In this document: one piece after another, positions 16,085 to 23,930 of the stretch
Position numbering within the stretch: position 1 is the stretch's first letter
How the letters are laid out: each line of letters opens with the position of its first letter
Translations under genes and position numbers: made by a program
The notes under the pieces: generated by a model
Told to the model about the DNA's origin: nothing
The model's input: only the letters and a program-made list of their open reading frames with translations
Databases searched by the model: none
NCBI RefSeq assembly: GCF_007595705.1
Contig: NZ_NISY01000015.1
Location: 62,001 to 126,000, forward strand
Length of the DNA: 64,000 nucleotides
Direction: 5' to 3'
Origin: Streptomyces sp. SAJ15
GTDB lineage: Bacteria > Actinomycetota > Actinomycetes > Streptomycetales > Streptomycetaceae

Positions 16085-16693
16085 ATGGCGGCGTCGGCCT
16101 CCTACGACCTGCGGTTCGACTCCGGGAGGGTCTGTCTGGACCTGGTGGCCACGGTCGGCGGGCGGCTCAGCGAGGAGCCGGTGGAGCGGCTCGACGGGCC
16201 GGAGCGGCTGCGCGCCTGGCTGGTGGGGGCGGAGCTGGTGCCGCTCGGGACCTGTCTGGAGGCGGTGGACGCCGCCTGGCTCACGCGCTTCCTGGCCGCG
16301 CGCGACCTGCTGCACCGGGTGGTCCGCGCGGAGTTGGACGTCGAGCCCGGTCGGGCCACCGCCGCCGACCTGGAGCGGCTGAACGCGCTGGCTTCGACCG
16401 CCCCGCCCGCCGTGCGGGCGGTACGGAACTCCGACGGCACCCTGGTCCGCGTCATCGCCGTCGCGCCCGACTGCGGGGCGCTGCTGGCGCAGATCGCGCG
16501 GGACGCCGTGGAGCTGCTCACCGACCCGGTGGCCCGCGGGCAGTTGCGGCAGTGCGAGGGAGAGACCTGCTCGCTGGTCTATCTGGACACCTCGCGCGGG
16601 CGCCGCCGCCGCTGGTGCTCCAGCGAGGTGTGCGGCAACCGGGAGCGGGTCGCCCGCCACCGCCGCCGCGCGGTCGCCGCCACCCGGCCGTGA
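16085..16693 (+). CDS. CGNR zinc-finger (ABATE-domain) regulator
   Basis: The 202 residues form an N-terminal ABATE-type domain (about 8-150, starting Y-D-L-R-F-D-S-G-R-V-C-L-D-L-V). A C-terminal CGNR zinc finger follows (about 150-195), with C-E-G-E-T-C, R-R-R-W-C-S and V-C-G-N-R-E-R-V-A-R-H. The Cys set binds zinc and the Arg-rich end probably contacts DNA. The start is ATG 16085 after a GGAG. The gene stands alone between nnaR and the sigma factor gene. Such proteins are thought to be stress-related transcription factors, but the target is unknown. Confidence 0.82.
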   Translation: MAASASYDLRFDSGRVCLDLVATVGGRLSEEPVERLDGPERLRAWLVGAELVPLGTCLEAVDAAWLTRFLAARDLLHRVVRAELDVEPGRATAADLERLNALASTAPPAVRAVRNSDGTLVRVIAVAPDCGALLAQIARDAVELLTDPVARGQLRQCEGETCSLVYLDTSRGRRRRWCSSEVCGNRERVARHRRRAVAATRP

Positions 16694-16708
16694 CCACCCC
16701 GGGCGCTG

Positions 16709-16836
16709 ACGTACGCGTCCGCCCAGACTGACCGTCCGGCCCTGACGGCACCCGTCCGCCCGACCTGACCGCCCGCCGGTGAAGGCTCGCGTCCGGCCCG
16801 ACCGCACCCGTCCGCCCGACCTGGCCGCCCGGCCGG
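16709..16836. repeat. imperfect direct repeats in the gap before the sigma gene
   Basis: A unit containing CACCCGTCCGCCCGACCTG is present at 16744-16779 and again at about 16800-16836, differing at a few bases. A more diverged piece lies at 16709-16740. It has no gene-like frame. It could arise by slippage. Confidence 0.5.
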
Positions 16837-16984
16837 GATTCCTCCTCGCGCGTCGTTGAGTCGATCCGCGTTCCCGTCCGTAGTCACGAGTACGGGGCCG
16901 GACGTAGGTCCCGGGCACGCGGCGACCCACGAAACCCGGGGGAGAACGAACCATGCGCGACCCGCACCGGGCCCGGTGGTGGCG

Positions 16985-17599
16985 ATGACGACGACGCTGT
17001 CGATGACGACACACGCCGTGCCAGGTGTTCACACCGCAGTATCGACCCGGGGGGCTTGGGTGCGCGAGGATGCCGCCGTGACCGAGAGGACGACGCCGGA
17101 AGACGAGCTCATGCGGGCTCTCTACCAGGAGCACGCGGGGCCGCTTCTGGCCTTCGTCCTGCGGCTGGTGGCGGGCGACCGCCACCGGGCGGAGGACGTG
17201 GTGCAGGAGACCCTGCTGCGCGCCTGGCGCAACGCCGACCAGCTGAAGAACGCGACCGGATCGGTGCGGCCCTGGCTGGTGACGGTCGCCCGGCGCATCG
17301 TCATCGACGGTCACCGCAGCCGTCAGTCGCGCCCGCAGGAGGTCGACCCGACCCCGTTGGAGGCGATACCGGCCGCGGACGAGATCGATCGGGCGCTGCG
17401 TCTGATGACCATCTCCGACGCGCTGGGCGACCTGACCGACGCCCACCGGGAGGCGCTTGTCGAGACCTACTTCAAGGGCCGTACGGTGAACGAGGCGGCC
17501 GAGGTGCTGCGGGTGCCGGCCGGGACGGTCAGGTCCCGTGTGTTCTACGCGCTGCGCTCGATGAGGCTCTCGCTCGAGGAACGAGGAGTGACGGCATGA
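16985..17599 (+). CDS. sigU: ECF-type RNA polymerase sigma factor
   Basis: It shows region 2 (L-Y-Q-E-H-A-G-P-L-L-A-F-V through D-R-H-R-A-E-D-V-V-Q-E-T) and region 4 (L-T-D-A-H-R-E-A-L-V-E-T-Y and T-V-R-S-R-V-F-Y-A-L) with no region 3, as in ECF factors. ATG 16985 gives 204 residues. GTG 17078, with GAGG 8 bp upstream, is an alternative start and would remove a poorly conserved leader. The stop overlaps the anti-sigma start by 4 bp. With HelD, malic enzyme and HU following, the order recalls sigU-rsuA of S. coelicolor. The symbol is therefore a context-based guess. Confidence 0.82.
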   Translation: MTTTLSMTTHAVPGVHTAVSTRGAWVREDAAVTERTTPEDELMRALYQEHAGPLLAFVLRLVAGDRHRAEDVVQETLLRAWRNADQLKNATGSVRPWLVTVARRIVIDGHRSRQSRPQEVDPTPLEAIPAADEIDRALRLMTISDALGDLTDAHREALVETYFKGRTVNEAAEVLRVPAGTVRSRVFYALRSMRLSLEERGVTA

Positions 17600-18336
17600 C
17601 CCCGCCGGCACAGCACAGCGATGTCGGCGCCTACGCGCTGGGCATCCTCGACGACGCGGACGCCACCCGGTTCGAGGAACACCTGGTGGAGTGCGACCGC
17701 TGCGCCGCCGAGCTGGAGGAGCTGATGGGGCTGACTCCGGCGCTGGCCGAGTTCGCCCAGACCGCGCCCACCCCCGAGACGATCACCGCCACCCCCGGTC
17801 CCGAGCTGCTCGACCGGCTGCTGGCGGAGGTCGGCGCCACCCGCGCCAAGCGGCGGCGCGGCCGGCTGTACCTGGTCGCCGCGGCGGCCGCGCTGATCGT
17901 CGCGGCACCCCTGGTCACCGCCGTCGTGGTGCGCGAGGACTCCGGCGCGGGGGAGCCGCGTACCTTCGCCGCCGCCGCCCGCCAGGTCTACGAGGCCGGC
18001 GACCGGCTCCCCGGCACCGTCGACCCCGTCACCAAGGTGTCCGCCGAGGTCTCGCTGGAGTCCCAGGGCTGGCGCGGCACCTATGTCGCCCTCAAGCTCG
18101 GCAACGTCAAGGGACAGCGGGAGTGCCAGCTGATCGCGGTCGGCCGGAACGGCACCGAGGAGGTCGTGAGCACCTGGGCGGTCCCCAAGGGCGGCTACGG
18201 GGTGCCGGGCGACGGCTCGAAGTGGAACAAGGAGCCCCTCTACACCCTCGGTGGTGCCGCCATGAACCGGGACGAGATCGACCGCTTCGAGGTCCGCACC
18301 CTGAAGGGAGAGCGGCTGGCGACGGTGAAGGTCTGA
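17596..18336 (+). CDS. rsuA: zinc-type anti-sigma factor, membrane-anchored
   Basis: The 246-residue protein begins with a zinc anti-sigma domain carrying H-L-V-E-C-D-R-C (H-x3-C-x2-C, about residues 34-41). One membrane segment follows (about 95-117, L-Y-L-V-A-A-A-A-A-L-I-V) and then an extracytoplasmic domain of about 125 residues. It should hold the ECF factor inactive at the membrane and release it on an external signal. Translation is coupled to the sigma gene by an ATGA overlap. The rsuA name rests on synteny with sigU as I remember it. The function as anti-sigma is secure. Confidence 0.82.
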   Translation: MTPPAQHSDVGAYALGILDDADATRFEEHLVECDRCAAELEELMGLTPALAEFAQTAPTPETITATPGPELLDRLLAEVGATRAKRRRGRLYLVAAAAALIVAAPLVTAVVVREDSGAGEPRTFAAAARQVYEAGDRLPGTVDPVTKVSAEVSLESQGWRGTYVALKLGNVKGQRECQLIAVGRNGTEEVVSTWAVPKGGYGVPGDGSKWNKEPLYTLGGAAMNRDEIDRFEVRTLKGERLATVKV

Positions 18337-18461
18337 GGCCGGGCGCCCCCGCCAGACCCCCCGCCCGGTTCGGGTGCGGATTTCCGTGTTCCGGCAGGTG
18401 CGCGGATGCCCCGGTTCGCGTACGGTTGACGGCTGCCCTACGCACATCAGAAGGGGGCCTG

Positions 18462-21035
18462 GTGGCCGCGCACAACGCCACGCACGCCGCACCGACGACG
18501 GCACCGCGAGAGGTGGACCCGACCGGCGACGGTGCCGACGGAGTCCGTGACCGGGAGATCCGGATCGAGCAGACGCATCTCGACCGGGTCTACCGGCGCC
18601 TTGAGGAGAAGATCCACGAGGCGGAGTTCCTGATGGACGACGCCGCCAAGCGTGCCCAGGTCGGCACGCCCGGCGCGCTCGCCGAGCGGGACGCCCAGGT
18701 GTTCCGCGCCGGGGTGCACCTCAACCGGCTCAACAGCGAGTTCGAGGACTTCCTCTTCGGCCGGATCGACCTGCTGCTGGGCAAGGACGGCGAGCGCGGG
18801 CCGGACGGCGCGTACACCTCCGTGGAGCCGGCCGAGGACGCCGTGCGCACCGACGACGCCGGCCGCCCGCACGCCGAGATCGCCGAGACGCTGCACATCG
18901 GGCGGCTCGGCGTGCTCGACGCCGACTACTCCCCGCTGGTGATCGACTGGCGCGCCCCCGCCGCCGCCCCCTTCTACCGCTCCACCCCGGTCGCGCCCGG
19001 CCGCGTCGTGCGCCGCCGTGTCATCCGCTCCAAGGGACGCCGGGTGCTCGGCGTCGAGGACGACCTGATGCGCCCGGAGCTGACCGCGACCCTCGACGGC
19101 GCCGAGCTGCCGGCGGTCGGCGACGGCGCGCTGATGGCGGCGCTGGGTCAGGCCCGGAGCCACACCATGCGCGACATCGTCGCCTCCATCCAGGCCGAGC
19201 AGGACATGGTGATCCGGGCCCCCGCCGCCTCCATCACCGAGGTCGAGGGCGGGCCGGGCACCGGCAAGACCGCGGTGGCGCTGCACCGCGCCGCCTACCT
19301 GCTCTACCAGGACCGGCGGCGGTACGCGGGCGGCATCCTGATCGTCAGCCCCACCCCGCTGCTGGTCGCCTACACCGAGGGCGTGCTGCCCTCGCTGGGC
19401 GAGGAGGGACAGGTCGCCATCCGCGCGGTCGGCTCCCTCGTGGACGGCGCGGAGGCCACCGCGTACGACGAGCCCGCCGTGGCCCGCGTCAAGGGCTCCT
19501 CGCGAATGGTCAGGCTGCTGCGCCGGGCGGCGCGCGGCGCGCTGGAGTCGGGGCCGGCCCCCGCGCGGGGCGGCGACCCCGGACGGCGGCGGCGCCCCGC
19601 GGGCCGTCCCGTGGAGGACGGCCAGCTGGCGCTGGACGGCCTCGACGGCACCGGGGGCCCGGCATCGCGCGGCTCCCAGGCGGCCGGCGGGACCCCCGAC
19701 CGGCTGCGGGTGGTGGCCTTCGGGCGCCGCGTCGAGCTGGAGACGGCCGAGCTGCAGCGCATCCGGCAGGCGGCGCTGGGCGGCACCGCGCCGGTCAACC
19801 TGCTGCGCCCGCGGGCCCGGCGGCTGATCCTGGACGCCCTGTGGCAGCGGTCCGGCGGCACCCAGCGGTACACGGACCCCGAGCTGGCCGCCGAGGCGCG
19901 CTCCGCCTTCGACGAGGACATCTCCACCGAACCGGACTTCATCGGCTTCCTCGACGCCTGGTGGCCGGAGCTGACCCCGCGCGGCGTGCTGGCCGCGATG
20001 GCGGACGAGAAGCGGCTGGGGCGCTGGGCGCGTCGCATCCTCAACCCTCGCGAGGCGCGGCTGCTGGCCCGCTCCCTGAGGCGGCTGGGCGGCGACGGGC
20101 GGGGGCCGCTGTCGGTACACGACGTGGCGCTGCTGGACGAGCTGCACTCGGTGCTGGGCGCCCCGGCCCGCCCCCGCAAGCGGGAGGTCGACCCGCTGGA
20201 CCAGCTCACCGGTCTCGACGAGCTGAGCACCTACGCCGACCGGATGGGCGGTGGCCGGTCCCGCGCGGAGCGGCTGGAGCGGCTTCGGGAGGAGGCGCGC
20301 ACCGACTACACCCATGTCATCGTCGACGAGGCGCAGGACCTGACGCCCATGCAGTGGCGGATGGTGGGGCGGCGCGGCCGCCACGCCACCTGGACCGTCG
20401 TCGGCGACCCGGCGCAGAGCTCGTGGTCCGACCCGGACGAGGCGGCCGAGGCCCGCGCCGAGGCGCTGGGCAGCCGCCCGCGCCGTCGCTTCACGCTGAC
20501 CGTGAACTACCGCAACCCGGCGGAGATCGCCGAGCTGGCGGCCAGGGTGCTCGCCCTGGCCATGCCCGGCATGCGTTCCCCGGAGGCGGTCCGCTCCACC
20601 GGCATAGAGCCCCGGTTCGCCGTTCTCGACGGACACCGGGCGGACCGGCGCGGGGTCGAGGCGAGTGCCTACGGCGCGGCCGGTGACGACGAGACGGAGG
20701 CGCTCGCCGCCTGTGTGCGCGAGGAGACACGGCGGCTGCTGGCGGAGGTGGACGGCACGGTCGGCGTGGTCGTCGCCATGGCCCGGCGGGAGCAGGCCCG
20801 CGAGTGGCTGGCCGGGCTCGGCGACCGCGCGGTGGCGCTGGGCAGCCTGGAGGCGAAGGGCCTGGAGTACGACGCGACGGTCGTGGTCTCGCCCGCCGAG
20901 ATCGCGGACGAGTCCCCGGCGGGCCTGCGGGTCCTGTACGTGGCGCTGACCCGGGCCACCCGGCAGCTGACGGTGGTCTCGGGCGGCCGGGACGAGCCGG
21001 ACGCGGCGGGGGTGCCGGACCTGCTGCGGGACTGA
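18462..21035 (+). CDS. HelD-family RNA polymerase-associated helicase
   Basis: The GTG at 18462 follows AAGGGGG and gives 857 residues. An N-terminal coiled coil (about 25-110) precedes Walker A G-G-P-G-T-G-K-T (about 263-270), Walker B V-I-V-D-E-A-Q-D (about 620) and the C-terminal G-L-E-Y-D-A-T-V-V-V and Y-V-A-L-T-R-A-T-R-Q motifs of UvrD-like helicases. Family members bind RNA polymerase and free stalled complexes, and some (HelR) give rifampicin tolerance. I saw no clear rifampicin-associated element upstream, so a HelR role is not supported. A Gly/Pro/Arg-rich insert at about 360-410 looks flexible. It follows the anti-sigma gene by 125 bp. Confidence 0.85.
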   Translation: MAAHNATHAAPTTAPREVDPTGDGADGVRDREIRIEQTHLDRVYRRLEEKIHEAEFLMDDAAKRAQVGTPGALAERDAQVFRAGVHLNRLNSEFEDFLFGRIDLLLGKDGERGPDGAYTSVEPAEDAVRTDDAGRPHAEIAETLHIGRLGVLDADYSPLVIDWRAPAAAPFYRSTPVAPGRVVRRRVIRSKGRRVLGVEDDLMRPELTATLDGAELPAVGDGALMAALGQARSHTMRDIVASIQAEQDMVIRAPAASITEVEGGPGTGKTAVALHRAAYLLYQDRRRYAGGILIVSPTPLLVAYTEGVLPSLGEEGQVAIRAVGSLVDGAEATAYDEPAVARVKGSSRMVRLLRRAARGALESGPAPARGGDPGRRRRPAGRPVEDGQLALDGLDGTGGPASRGSQAAGGTPDRLRVVAFGRRVELETAELQRIRQAALGGTAPVNLLRPRARRLILDALWQRSGGTQRYTDPELAAEARSAFDEDISTEPDFIGFLDAWWPELTPRGVLAAMADEKRLGRWARRILNPREARLLARSLRRLGGDGRGPLSVHDVALLDELHSVLGAPARPRKREVDPLDQLTGLDELSTYADRMGGGRSRAERLERLREEARTDYTHVIVDEAQDLTPMQWRMVGRRGRHATWTVVGDPAQSSWSDPDEAAEARAEALGSRPRRRFTLTVNYRNPAEIAELAARVLALAMPGMRSPEAVRSTGIEPRFAVLDGHRADRRGVEASAYGAAGDDETEALAACVREETRRLLAEVDGTVGVVVAMARREQAREWLAGLGDRAVALGSLEAKGLEYDATVVVSPAEIADESPAGLRVLYVALTRATRQLTVVSGGRDEPDAAGVPDLLRD

Positions 21036-21513
21036 ACCGCGCCGACGGCCGCGGCGCCGGGCCGGGGGTCTCGGGCCGCGGGTCTCGGGCAGGGGGTCTC
21101 GGGTCGGGGGGCGAGGAGAGCGCGGAGGGCCCGGAGGGGGCCGGAAGCGGTGTCGCGGGAGGCGCCCGGCCCGGGTGCCGCCTCCGGGGCCCGGCGCGCC
21201 CGCCAGGGGCGTCGTCGGGCTCGTCGCGCCCGGAGGGCCGTCGTCGGGTTCCGCCCTCCGGAGGGGCCTCGCCGGGGTTCCTCCGGGGCGCCGTCCGCGG
21301 AACGGCGGGGGAAACGTCCCGCGAATGCCCCGGATCGGCGCGTCGTCGGGAATGAACCGGATGGACCACTGATACGGGAATCGCATCCGGGGATCGTTTG
21401 TTAGCCTTGCTGTGGCACCGGCTCGATCCAAGCCCCCGGGCCCAACCTTCGTCGCTTCGAGCGACCACTTGCCGCGAGGCGAGCATGGCGGGTCGGTGCC
21501 ACCTCAGCATTCA
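21036..21513. other. gene-free stretch between helD and the cold-shock gene
   Basis: About 480 bp without a convincing gene. It contains three copies of GGGTCTCGGG at 21066, 21080 and 21094, exactly 14 bp apart, then simple G-rich sequence. Overlapping long frames here have no ribosome sites and biased composition. The right end carries the terminator hairpin of the minus-strand cold-shock gene. Confidence 0.5.
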
Positions 21514-21556
21514 GCCGAACAGGTCCGCGTCAGTTCATGACGCGGACCTGTTCGGC
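21514..21556 (-). terminator. 19-bp perfect hairpin overlapping the end of the cold-shock gene
   Basis: GCCGAACAGGTCCGCGTCA (21514-21532) is perfectly complementary to 21538-21556, with a 5-base loop GTTCA. One arm encodes the last residues of the cold-shock protein (A-E-Q-V-R-V-M). The stop codon TCA (minus) sits at the end of the other arm. It should end the csp transcript and protect its 3' end. Confidence 0.8.
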
Positions 21557-21736
21557 TTGCGGGCCCTTGCGGCCCTGCACGATTTCGAACTCCACCTGCT
21601 GTGCGTCGGTGAGGCTGCGGTATCCGGTGCCGTTGATCGAGCTGTAGTGGACGAAGACGTCCGGTCCGCCGCCGTCCTGGGCGATGAACCCGTAGCCCTT
21701 CTCGGCGTTGAACCACTTGACGGTGCCCTGGGCCAT
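21530..21736 (-). CDS. cold-shock domain protein (CspA family)
   Basis: A 68-residue single cold-shock domain starts at ATG 21736. It has RNP1 K-G-Y-G-F-I and RNP2-like V-F-V-H-Y (F-V-H-F in most relatives), opening M-A-Q-G-T-V-K-W-F-N. It binds single-stranded RNA/DNA and acts as an RNA chaperone. An insertion G-G-G-P lengthens the loop between the two RNP strands. A leader of about 250 bp precedes it, as in thermally controlled csp genes. Its 3' end is built into a 19-bp terminator stem. Confidence 0.93.
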   Translation of the reverse strand: MAQGTVKWFNAEKGYGFIAQDGGGPDVFVHYSSINGTGYRSLTDAQQVEFEIVQGRKGPQAEQVRVMN

Positions 21737-22091
21737 GCCCGTGCTCCCTGCTGCTTTGCTGTTATCTCGAAAATGACCTCCGCGCGCGGTGCGGCAGCCG
21801 CGCTGCGCGGTCTCCGCACACCGCGTGTCACCCGCGTTTTCGCGCACGTGGTCGCCGCCAGATCCTAGGGACTTCGGCGCCGCGCGCCGCCCCGCCTCGC
21901 CCGGCCGTTCCCGCGAAGGAGTGGGGGCTTCCACCCGGCTGACCCCATCTCGTATTGCAGAACAATATTTCCGAAACTCGGGGTTGGTTACCTCGTACCG
22001 ACAGGTAGGTGCGACCATCTGATGGCGTGGGCCCAGGGGCTCCCTGGTCCGCGGTTACACGTGAAACAAGGGAAAGCAGAGGAACACGGCC
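21737..22091. other. long leader of the csp gene and promoter of the malic enzyme gene
   Basis: This 355-bp divergent gap has no gene. The left part would be the long 5' leader of the cold-shock mRNA on the minus strand. An A+T-richer patch near 21950-21985 (TTGCAGAACAATATTTCCG) is a likely promoter/operator zone for the plus-strand gene at 22092. Confidence 0.4.
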
Positions 22092-23124
22092 ATGGCAACG
22101 GCGCCTAGCGTCTCGTACTCGATGACGGTCCGACTGGAGGTGCCGGCCGGTGGCAGCGCCGTGAGCCAGCTGACCACGGCCGTGGAGTCCTCCGGCCAAG
22201 GCCGCCCTCTTCAAGCGCTTCGCCGGCATCGACGCCTGGCCGATCTGCCTGGACACCCAGGACTCCGATGAAATCGTCGCCATCGTAAAGGCGATCGCCC
22301 CCGGCTTCGCCGGCATCAACCTGGAGGACATCTCCGCCCCGCGCTGCTTCGAGATCGAGGCCCGGCTGCGCGAGGCCCTGGACATCCCGGTCTTCCACGA
22401 CGACCAGCACGGCACCGCCATCGTGGTGCTCGCCGCGCTCACCAACGCGCTGCGGGTGGTCGGCAAGGCCATCGAGGACGTGCGGGTGGTCATGTCCGGC
22501 GCCGGCGCCGCGGGCACCGCGATCCTCAAGCTGCTGATCGCCGCCGGCGTCAAGCACGCCGTGGTCGCCGACATCGAGGGCGTGGTCCACGCCGGCCGCG
22601 CCGACCTGGTCGACGCCGATCCCGAGTCGCCGCTGCGTTGGATCGCGGACAACACCAACCCCGAGGGTGTCACCGGCACGCTGAAGCAGGCGGTGCGCGA
22701 GGCCGACGTGTTCATCGGCGTCTCCGCCCCCAACGTGCTGGGCGGTGAGGACGTCGCCGCGATGGCCGAGAACGCGATCGTCTTCGCGCTGGCCAACCCC
22801 GACCCCGAGGTGGAGCCGGCCCTCGCCCGGCAGACCGCCGCGGTGGTGGCCACCGGCCGCTCCGACTTCCCCAACCAGATCAACAACGTGCTGGTCTTCC
22901 CGGGCGTCTTCCGCGGCCTGCTGGACGCCCAGTCGCGCACCGTGAACACCGAGATGATGCTCGCCGCCGCGCGGGCGCTCGCCGACGTGGTGCACGACGA
23001 GGAGCTCAACGCGAACTACATCATCCCGTCCGTCTTCAACGACAAGGTCGCGGGGGCCGTCGCGGGCGCCGTCCGGGACGCCGCCCGGGCCGTGACCGCG
23101 ACGGTCGACGTGAACGGCGTCTGA
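22092..23124 (+). pseudogene. NAD-dependent malic enzyme gene with internal deletion and frameshift
   Basis: The start is normal: ATG 22092 encodes the family N-terminus (A-T-A-P-S-V-S-Y-S-M-T-V-R-L-E-V) as far as T-A-V-E-S-S-G. At about 22194-22198 the frame changes directly to K-A-A-L-F-K-R-F-A-G-I-D-A-W-P-I, which belongs about 130 residues later in intact enzymes of about 470 residues. From there the reading is clean to the stop at 23124, including H-D-D-Q-H-G-T-A, the Rossmann motif S-G-A-G-A-A-G and V-F-P-G-V-F-R-G. Most of the ACT-like start and the N-terminal catalytic part are missing. An internal GTG at 22423 would give only 233 residues lacking the active-site tyrosine region. The gene looks inactivated unless the deletion is an assembly error. 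Confidence 0.8.
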
Positions 23125-23143
23125 GGCCGGGAGAACCGCTTGT

Positions 23144-23182
23144 CGCGCGACGCGCCGCCCTGCTGGGACGGCGCGTCGCGCG
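23144..23182 (+). terminator. hairpin terminator after the malic enzyme gene
   Basis: CGCGCGACGCGCCG and CGGCGCGTCGCGCG form a perfect 14-bp stem with an 11-base loop, 20 bp past the stop codon. Confidence 0.75.
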
Positions 23183-23417
23183 GTGTGCCACTTGGCCCCT
23201 CGCCATAGGGTGACGGGCAGAAAAAACGGCCGTCACGGCGCTCTTCGTGTGACCTTCGAGGGCGCCGGATTGGCTTTCCCGCCACAGGTGCGGGCAGGAT
23301 GCGTTCCGGGCGCGAGGGTCTGAACCAGTGGACCCGGGTCCGGGGACTGTCCGAGGGCCCTGGCAGCATCGGCTTCGATCTCACGCCTCATTGGCAAGAA
23401 GAACACGGGAGTACAAC

Positions 23418-23699
23418 ATGAACCGCAGTGAGCTGGTGGCCGCCCTGGCCGACCGCGCCGAGGTGACGCGCAAGGACGCCGACGCCGTCCTGGCCGCCTT
23501 CGCCGAGACCGTCGGCGAGATCGTCGCCAAGGGCGACGAGAAGGTCACCATCCCCGGCTTCCTGACCTTCGAGCGCACCCACCGTGCCGCTCGCACCGCG
23601 CGTAACCCGCAGACCGGCGACCCGATCCAGATCCCGGCCGGCTACAGCGTGAAGGTCTCCGCGGGCTCCAAGCTCAAGGAAGCCGCCAAGGGCAAGTAA
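23418..23699 (+). CDS. hupA: HU-family nucleoid protein
   Basis: The ATG at 23418 gives 93 residues and a classic HU fold: M-N-R-S-E-L-V-A-A-L-A, a helical dimer region, then I-P-G-F-L-T-F-E-R and the DNA-binding arm A-R-T-A-R-N-P-Q-T-G, ending in V-K-V-S-A-G-S-K-L-K. It lacks the long Lys/Ala tail of HupS, so it is the short HupA type. It coats and bends DNA in the nucleoid. It is monocistronic with its own terminator at 23731. Confidence 0.93.
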   Translation: MNRSELVAALADRAEVTRKDADAVLAAFAETVGEIVAKGDEKVTIPGFLTFERTHRAARTARNPQTGDPIQIPAGYSVKVSAGSKLKEAAKGK

Positions 23700-23730
23700 G
23701 GCCACCGCGCCCGTCGTGCGGGCGTGAGAA

Positions 23731-23764
23731 GAGGGCGGCCACCCGGGGAAGGGTGGCCGCCCTC
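23731..23764 (+). terminator. hairpin terminator after hupA
   Basis: GAGGGCGGCCACCC, loop GGGGAA and GGGTGGCCGCCCTC form a perfect 14-bp stem, 31 bp after the hupA stop. Confidence 0.85.
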
Positions 23765-23840
23765 GGCGTTCCATGGGGCCTGTGCGGCCGTCTACGGGCC
23801 TGTGCGGGCCCGCGGCGGGCCGCCGGGCCCCGTACGTCGT

Positions 23841-23881
23841 GTACGGCCTGTACGGGCCGTACAGCCCCGTACAGGCCGTAC
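23841..23881. terminator. GTAC-rich 16-bp inverted repeat between convergent hupA and murA
   Basis: GTACGGCCTGTACGGG and CCCGTACAGGCCGTAC pair perfectly around a 9-base loop that itself contains CCGTAC. It lies 50 bp past the murA stop on the minus strand and probably ends murA transcription. The nested GTAC/CGTAC units allow several alternative pairings. Confidence 0.6.
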
Positions 23882-23930
23882 GGGGCTGACGGCGAACCAG
23901 GGCGGGGCCGGCCGGTGAGCCGGCGCCGCG

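Noticed and set aside
18337..18461. Rifampicin-associated element before the HelD gene
   Set aside because: The known 19-bp inverted-repeat pattern was not found in this gap, so a HelR rifampicin-resistance label is not supported.
18447..21431. Minus-strand open frame of 994 codons opposite the HelD helicase
   Set aside because: It is an antisense shadow caused by high GC at third positions. The helicase motifs on the plus strand are complete.
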